Shown piece by piece: positions 61,281 through 64,000 of a stretch of DNA of 64,000 nucleotides (position 1 is its first letter; each line of letters begins with the position of its first letter). The stretch is from positions 2,170,001 to 2,234,000 of the forward strand of contig NZ_CP027786.1 in the NCBI RefSeq assembly GCF_003795145.1, given 5' to 3'. A model generated the notes under the pieces. It made no database searches and was not told the DNA's origin. It saw only the letters and a list, made by a program, of their open reading frames with translations. The stretch comes from Tetragenococcus koreensis. Lineage in GTDB: Bacteria; Bacillota; Bacilli; Lactobacillales; Enterococcaceae. Position numbers and translations under genes: made by a program.

Positions 61281-62446
61281 CTAGCAGCTTGGTTATTACT
61301 CGTTAATGGTAAATGGATGATAAAAGAGGTCCAATCAGGATTGGATTTTGCGTAAATGTAACCACCGTGCAAAGCAACAATGCTTTGAGCAATAGCTAGG
61401 CCTAGCCCGGTTCCTCCTGTTTCTTGTGAGCGTGATTCTTCCACTCGGTAAAAGCGGTCGAATAGTGAATCTAATGATTGTTTAGGGATCATTTTGCCAT
61501 TATTTTTCACCGAAATAACTGCTTCAGTTCCAGTTTTTTCCAGTTGAATAATAATTCTATCAGCACCTTTACCGTATTTTAAAGCATTTGAAAGTAAATT
61601 ATTGAAGACACGCACTAATTTTTCTGTATCGCCTTCCATTAAAAGCTGTTGTGGCTGAGCAGTAGTTTCAATGGTAATTCCCTTATTACGAGCTTCAAGT
61701 TCGAAATCGGCGGCCAACTGTTCTACTAATTGTACCATATCAAAAGTCATCAGGTTGACTGGATCACTCGGCTGGCGAGCTTTAGTATATTCAAATAAAT
61801 CATCAACCAAGGACCTCATTTGTTTTGCTTTAACAAAAGCTGTATGTGTGTATTTCAATAGTTCTTCTTCTGAGTGATATTGTTGATCTTCAATCAATCC
61901 TAAATAACCGATAATTGAAGTCAAAGGGGTTCTAAGGTCATGACTAATATTTGTAATTAACTCATCTTTTGATTTTTCAATACGACGTTCTTCTTCAATA
62001 GCTGTAACTGTACTGTCTACTAAGCCATTAATGCTATCGACTAGCCGTGCCAAATCGCCACGTAGTTCAAAAGGGATGCGATGATCATAATGACCATTTG
62101 CAATGTAATGTAACTCGCTAATGATATGACGTTGTTGCATTTGACGGTAGCGTCGAATCAAACGCCAATATAAAAATATAATATCTAAAATAAGTAATAC
62201 GGGAATTAAAAAGTTTTTTGCGCTAAGGAAAATATCCGTATTAAAGTTTCTTACAAAACTAGTTCGTGATTCAAACACCGCTTCATTTAAAGCAGGAGTG
62301 TTATTTACTATAGAAGAAAGAAGGACCAACATCGCTATATTAACAATAATTAACAAAATAATTGTGATGATCGCTTCAACAAATAGCTCACTGATTTCTT
62401 TTGATGTAAGAACGACTCTTTTTTTGGGTTCTCTTTTATTTCGCAT
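61277..62446 (-). CDS. Two-component sensor histidine kinase (VanS-like)
   Basis: A 389-residue kinase from the ATG at 62446, which overlaps the regulator gene end by 11 bp. Two membrane helices (about 22-45 and ~85-105) flank a short outer loop, then HAMP, HisKA with SHDLRTPLTSIIGYL and a HATPase with NNLLSNALKYGKG and GGTGLGLAIAQS. The short sensor loop is like that of envelope-stress kinases of the VanS kind. Signal unknown. Confidence 0.92.
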   Translation of the reverse strand: MRNKREPKKRVVLTSKEISELFVEAIITIILLIIVNIAMLVLLSSIVNNTPALNEAVFESRTSFVRNFNTDIFLSAKNFLIPVLLILDIIFLYWRLIRRYRQMQQRHIISELHYIANGHYDHRIPFELRGDLARLVDSINGLVDSTVTAIEEERRIEKSKDELITNISHDLRTPLTSIIGYLGLIEDQQYHSEEELLKYTHTAFVKAKQMRSLVDDLFEYTKARQPSDPVNLMTFDMVQLVEQLAADFELEARNKGITIETTAQPQQLLMEGDTEKLVRVFNNLLSNALKYGKGADRIIIQLEKTGTEAVISVKNNGKMIPKQSLDSLFDRFYRVEESRSQETGGTGLGLAIAQSIVALHGGYIYAKSNPDWTSFIIHLPLTSNNQAAS

Positions 62447-63125
62447 CGATCTTGTAGCCAACTCCCCATACGGTTTGAATGATTTTTTCTCCTCCAGTGG
62501 CTTCTTCAATTTTGTCACGTAAATGACTCACGTGAACCATGACTGTTTTAGCTGAAACGACACTTTCTTGTTTCCAGACGCGTTCAAAAATTTCATCAGC
62601 ACTAAAGACACGGTTTGGATGTGAAGCTAGTAAATAAAGTATGCCAAATTCTAAAGCAGTCAATTGAATCTCTTTACCACCGACTGTTCTTACTTCGTGG
62701 GAATCTCGGTTAATAACAAGCGAACTAATTTCCAAAATATCTGGTTGTTCCGAAGATACTTGCATTTGTGTTCTTCTTAGTAAAGATTTAACCCGCGCCA
62801 TTACTTCTAATGGATTAAATGGTTTTATTACATAATCATCTGCACCAGCGACTAAGCCCTTGATTTTATCCATATCAGTAGTTTTGGCAGTTAATAGTAT
62901 AATGGGGATTTGCGATTCCTTCCTTAATGTCTTAACGACCTGCATCCCATCTAATTCTGGCATCATAATATCCAAGATAACAAGTTCTATATCTGAAAGA
63001 GTGTGTATTTTTGATAGTACTTCTTTTCCATCATAAGCTACAACGGGTTCATAACCTTCGTTGTGTAAGTAGATACTTAATAATTCAACAATTTCTTTAT
63101 CATCGTCAGCGACTAATATTTTCAT
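62436..63125 (-). CDS. OmpR/PhoB-type response regulator (VanR-like)
   Basis: A 229-residue regulator. Receiver: VADDDKEIVELL, phospho-Asp in LVILDIMMPELDG, LTAKTT, then YVIKPF; winged-helix end VSHLRDKIEEATGGEKIIQTVWGVGYKID-like (last 40 residues). Works with the kinase that overlaps it. A weak -10 (TAAAAT) lies ahead of it on the minus strand. Targets unknown, perhaps itself. Confidence 0.94.
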   Translation of the reverse strand: MKILVADDDKEIVELLSIYLHNEGYEPVVAYDGKEVLSKIHTLSDIELVILDIMMPELDGMQVVKTLRKESQIPIILLTAKTTDMDKIKGLVAGADDYVIKPFNPLEVMARVKSLLRRTQMQVSSEQPDILEISSLVINRDSHEVRTVGGKEIQLTALEFGILYLLASHPNRVFSADEIFERVWKQESVVSAKTVMVHVSHLRDKIEEATGGEKIIQTVWGVGYKIDAK

Positions 63126-63378
63126 TTAGAGTCCTCCTCATTAGTTAACGGTAATCTTTAGTTGTATTTTACCAAAAAAAAGGAAAATTTGATAAGTTTA
63201 TACTTAATCTTTAGAGAATAATAGAAATTGTTATGAGGAGTCTCTTTTAAAAAACGAACATTGTATTAAAAAAGTAATGAGTTTTAGGGGATTTATTTAA
63301 TAGAAGCGAACAAAAACCGGCTGTAAACCAAAAGAAAGCGAAACAACTAGAAACGTTGACATAACAACGATTTTTCTA

Positions 63379-63407
63379 TTGACGAATGATTAGTTTATTG
63401 GTATATT
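63379..63407 (+). promoter_or_regulatory. rRNA operon promoter P1
   Basis: TTGACG, a 17-bp spacer, TATATT. The ~230 bases before it, down to the response regulator gene, hold no clear feature. Confidence 0.7.
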
Positions 63408-63529
63408 ATTACTTGTCTTCAGACAGAGCAATTATTTTTAAAACTAGCGAATAGGTTAGTACATTAAAAATATAAAATTCACTGATTGAAGCTAGTAAAA
63501 TAAAGCTGTAAAACTTTTGTAAAAAAGCA

Positions 63530-63558
63530 TTGACAAAAGCTTGTCACGCTGATAAGAT
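63530..63558 (+). promoter_or_regulatory. rRNA operon promoter P2
   Basis: Perfect TTGACA, a 17-bp spacer, TAAGAT. About 180 bases before the 16S 5' end. Confidence 0.85.
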
Positions 63559-63587
63559 ATAAAAGTTGCTACGGCGACAAATAGTAG

Positions 63588-63611
63588 ACCTTTGAAAACT
63601 GAACAAAGCAA
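63588..63611 (+). promoter_or_regulatory. rRNA leader boxA-like antitermination region
   Basis: ACCTTTGAAAACTGAACAAAG in the leader resembles the boxA region that NusB and S10 bind in rRNA operons. The rest of the leader should pair with the 16S 3' flank for RNase III. Confidence 0.5.
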
Positions 63612-63734
63612 GCAAACGAACCAATGTGTAGGGCGCTTCTAAAAGAAGCAACAAACATTAACAACAACGCAAGCAAGACGCAAGCGTAAAAGTAACAAGA
63701 GCTGAAACGATCAACGGTGTTGATCGATCAAATT

Positions 63735-64000
63735 CAAGATGAGAGTTTGATCCTGGCTCAGGACGAACGCTGGCGGCGTGCCTAATACATGCAAGTCGAA
63801 CGCTGCTTCGATCGAAACTTCGGTTTCTTTTGAAGCGGAGTGGCGGACGGGTGAGTAACACGTGGGGAACCTATCCATCAGCGGGGGATAACACTTGGAA
63901 ACAGGTGCTAATACCGCATAAGGCTTTCTTTCGCCTGAAAGAAAGCTAAAAGGCGCTTTTTGCGTCACTGATGGCTGGTCCCGCGGTGCATTAGCCAGTT
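63735..64000 (+). rRNA. rrs: 16S ribosomal RNA, 5' part
   Basis: Starts about eight bases before AGAGTTTGATCCTGGCTCAG (63742) and is cut by the right edge. The variable region 1-2 text (ACCTATCCATCAGCGGGGGA, then the short GCTTTCTTTC/GAAAGAAAGC helix) fits Tetragenococcus, from memory. This is the promoter-proximal gene of an rRNA operon pointing away from oriC. Precise 5' end is by comparison with E. coli, plus or minus a few bases. Confidence 0.97.

Overview
The window looks like the replication-origin region of a low-GC Gram-positive coccus of the family Enterococcaceae. The partial 16S rRNA gene at the right end and the protein sequences point to Tetragenococcus or a close relative of Enterococcus. 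This genus call rests on my memory of 16S and protein sequences, not on a search.

Layout, left arm: yacL (partial), radA and dut; an aldo/keto reductase; a YkvI-type membrane protein beside an isoleucine 2-epimerase-like aminotransferase-fold enzyme; proline biosynthesis genes proB-proA; a Qnr-like pentapeptide protein; a tiny membrane protein; the ABC-F ATPase ykpA; a DegV protein; purA; class III fbp. The origin-proximal housekeeping set follows on the minus strand (dnaB, rplI, a shortened gdpP, rpsR, ssb, rpsF, gyrA, gyrB, recF, yaaA, dnaN, dnaA). oriC lies at about 28.5-30.4 kb, with DnaA boxes on both sides of dnaA and a DnaA-trio element next to dnaN.

Right arm (mostly plus strand): rpmH, rnpA, yidC, khpB, mnmE and mnmG, then about 16 kb of more variable genes (36.9-53.3 kb), then rsmG, parA, parB, a DUF951 gene, ychF, a DUF1129 gene and guaB. 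After these come serS with a T-box leader, a VanRS-like two-component system on the minus strand, and the start of an rRNA operon with two strong promoters. Most genes point away from oriC. Four parS-like sites (8.7, 20.8, 44.4 and 52.4 kb) surround the origin and fit the parA/parB genes.

The variable stretch holds two small metabolic modules, each divergent from a LysR regulator. The first (37-42.7 kb) has a TIM-barrel isomerase/dehydratase-like enzyme, an SDR dehydrogenase behind a Rex-like operator, a decayed quinate/shikimate dehydrogenase fragment, an MFS transporter and a Gfo/Idh oxidoreductase. It may be a hydroxylated-ring-acid or polyol catabolic operon that has lost one gene. The second (45.8-49.2 kb) is lrgA-lrgB-lactate oxidase behind a regulatory region rich in palindromes, including a cre-like site. 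Other points of note are a GdpP lacking its membrane and PAS sensor part, a pair of unknown envelope genes with a low-complexity secreted protein, a small repeat element after the aldo/keto reductase gene, and several leader hairpins. I found no CRISPR array, prophage, transposase or tRNA gene. I do not see a clearly new defence or mobile system; most of the window is ordinary core chromosome.
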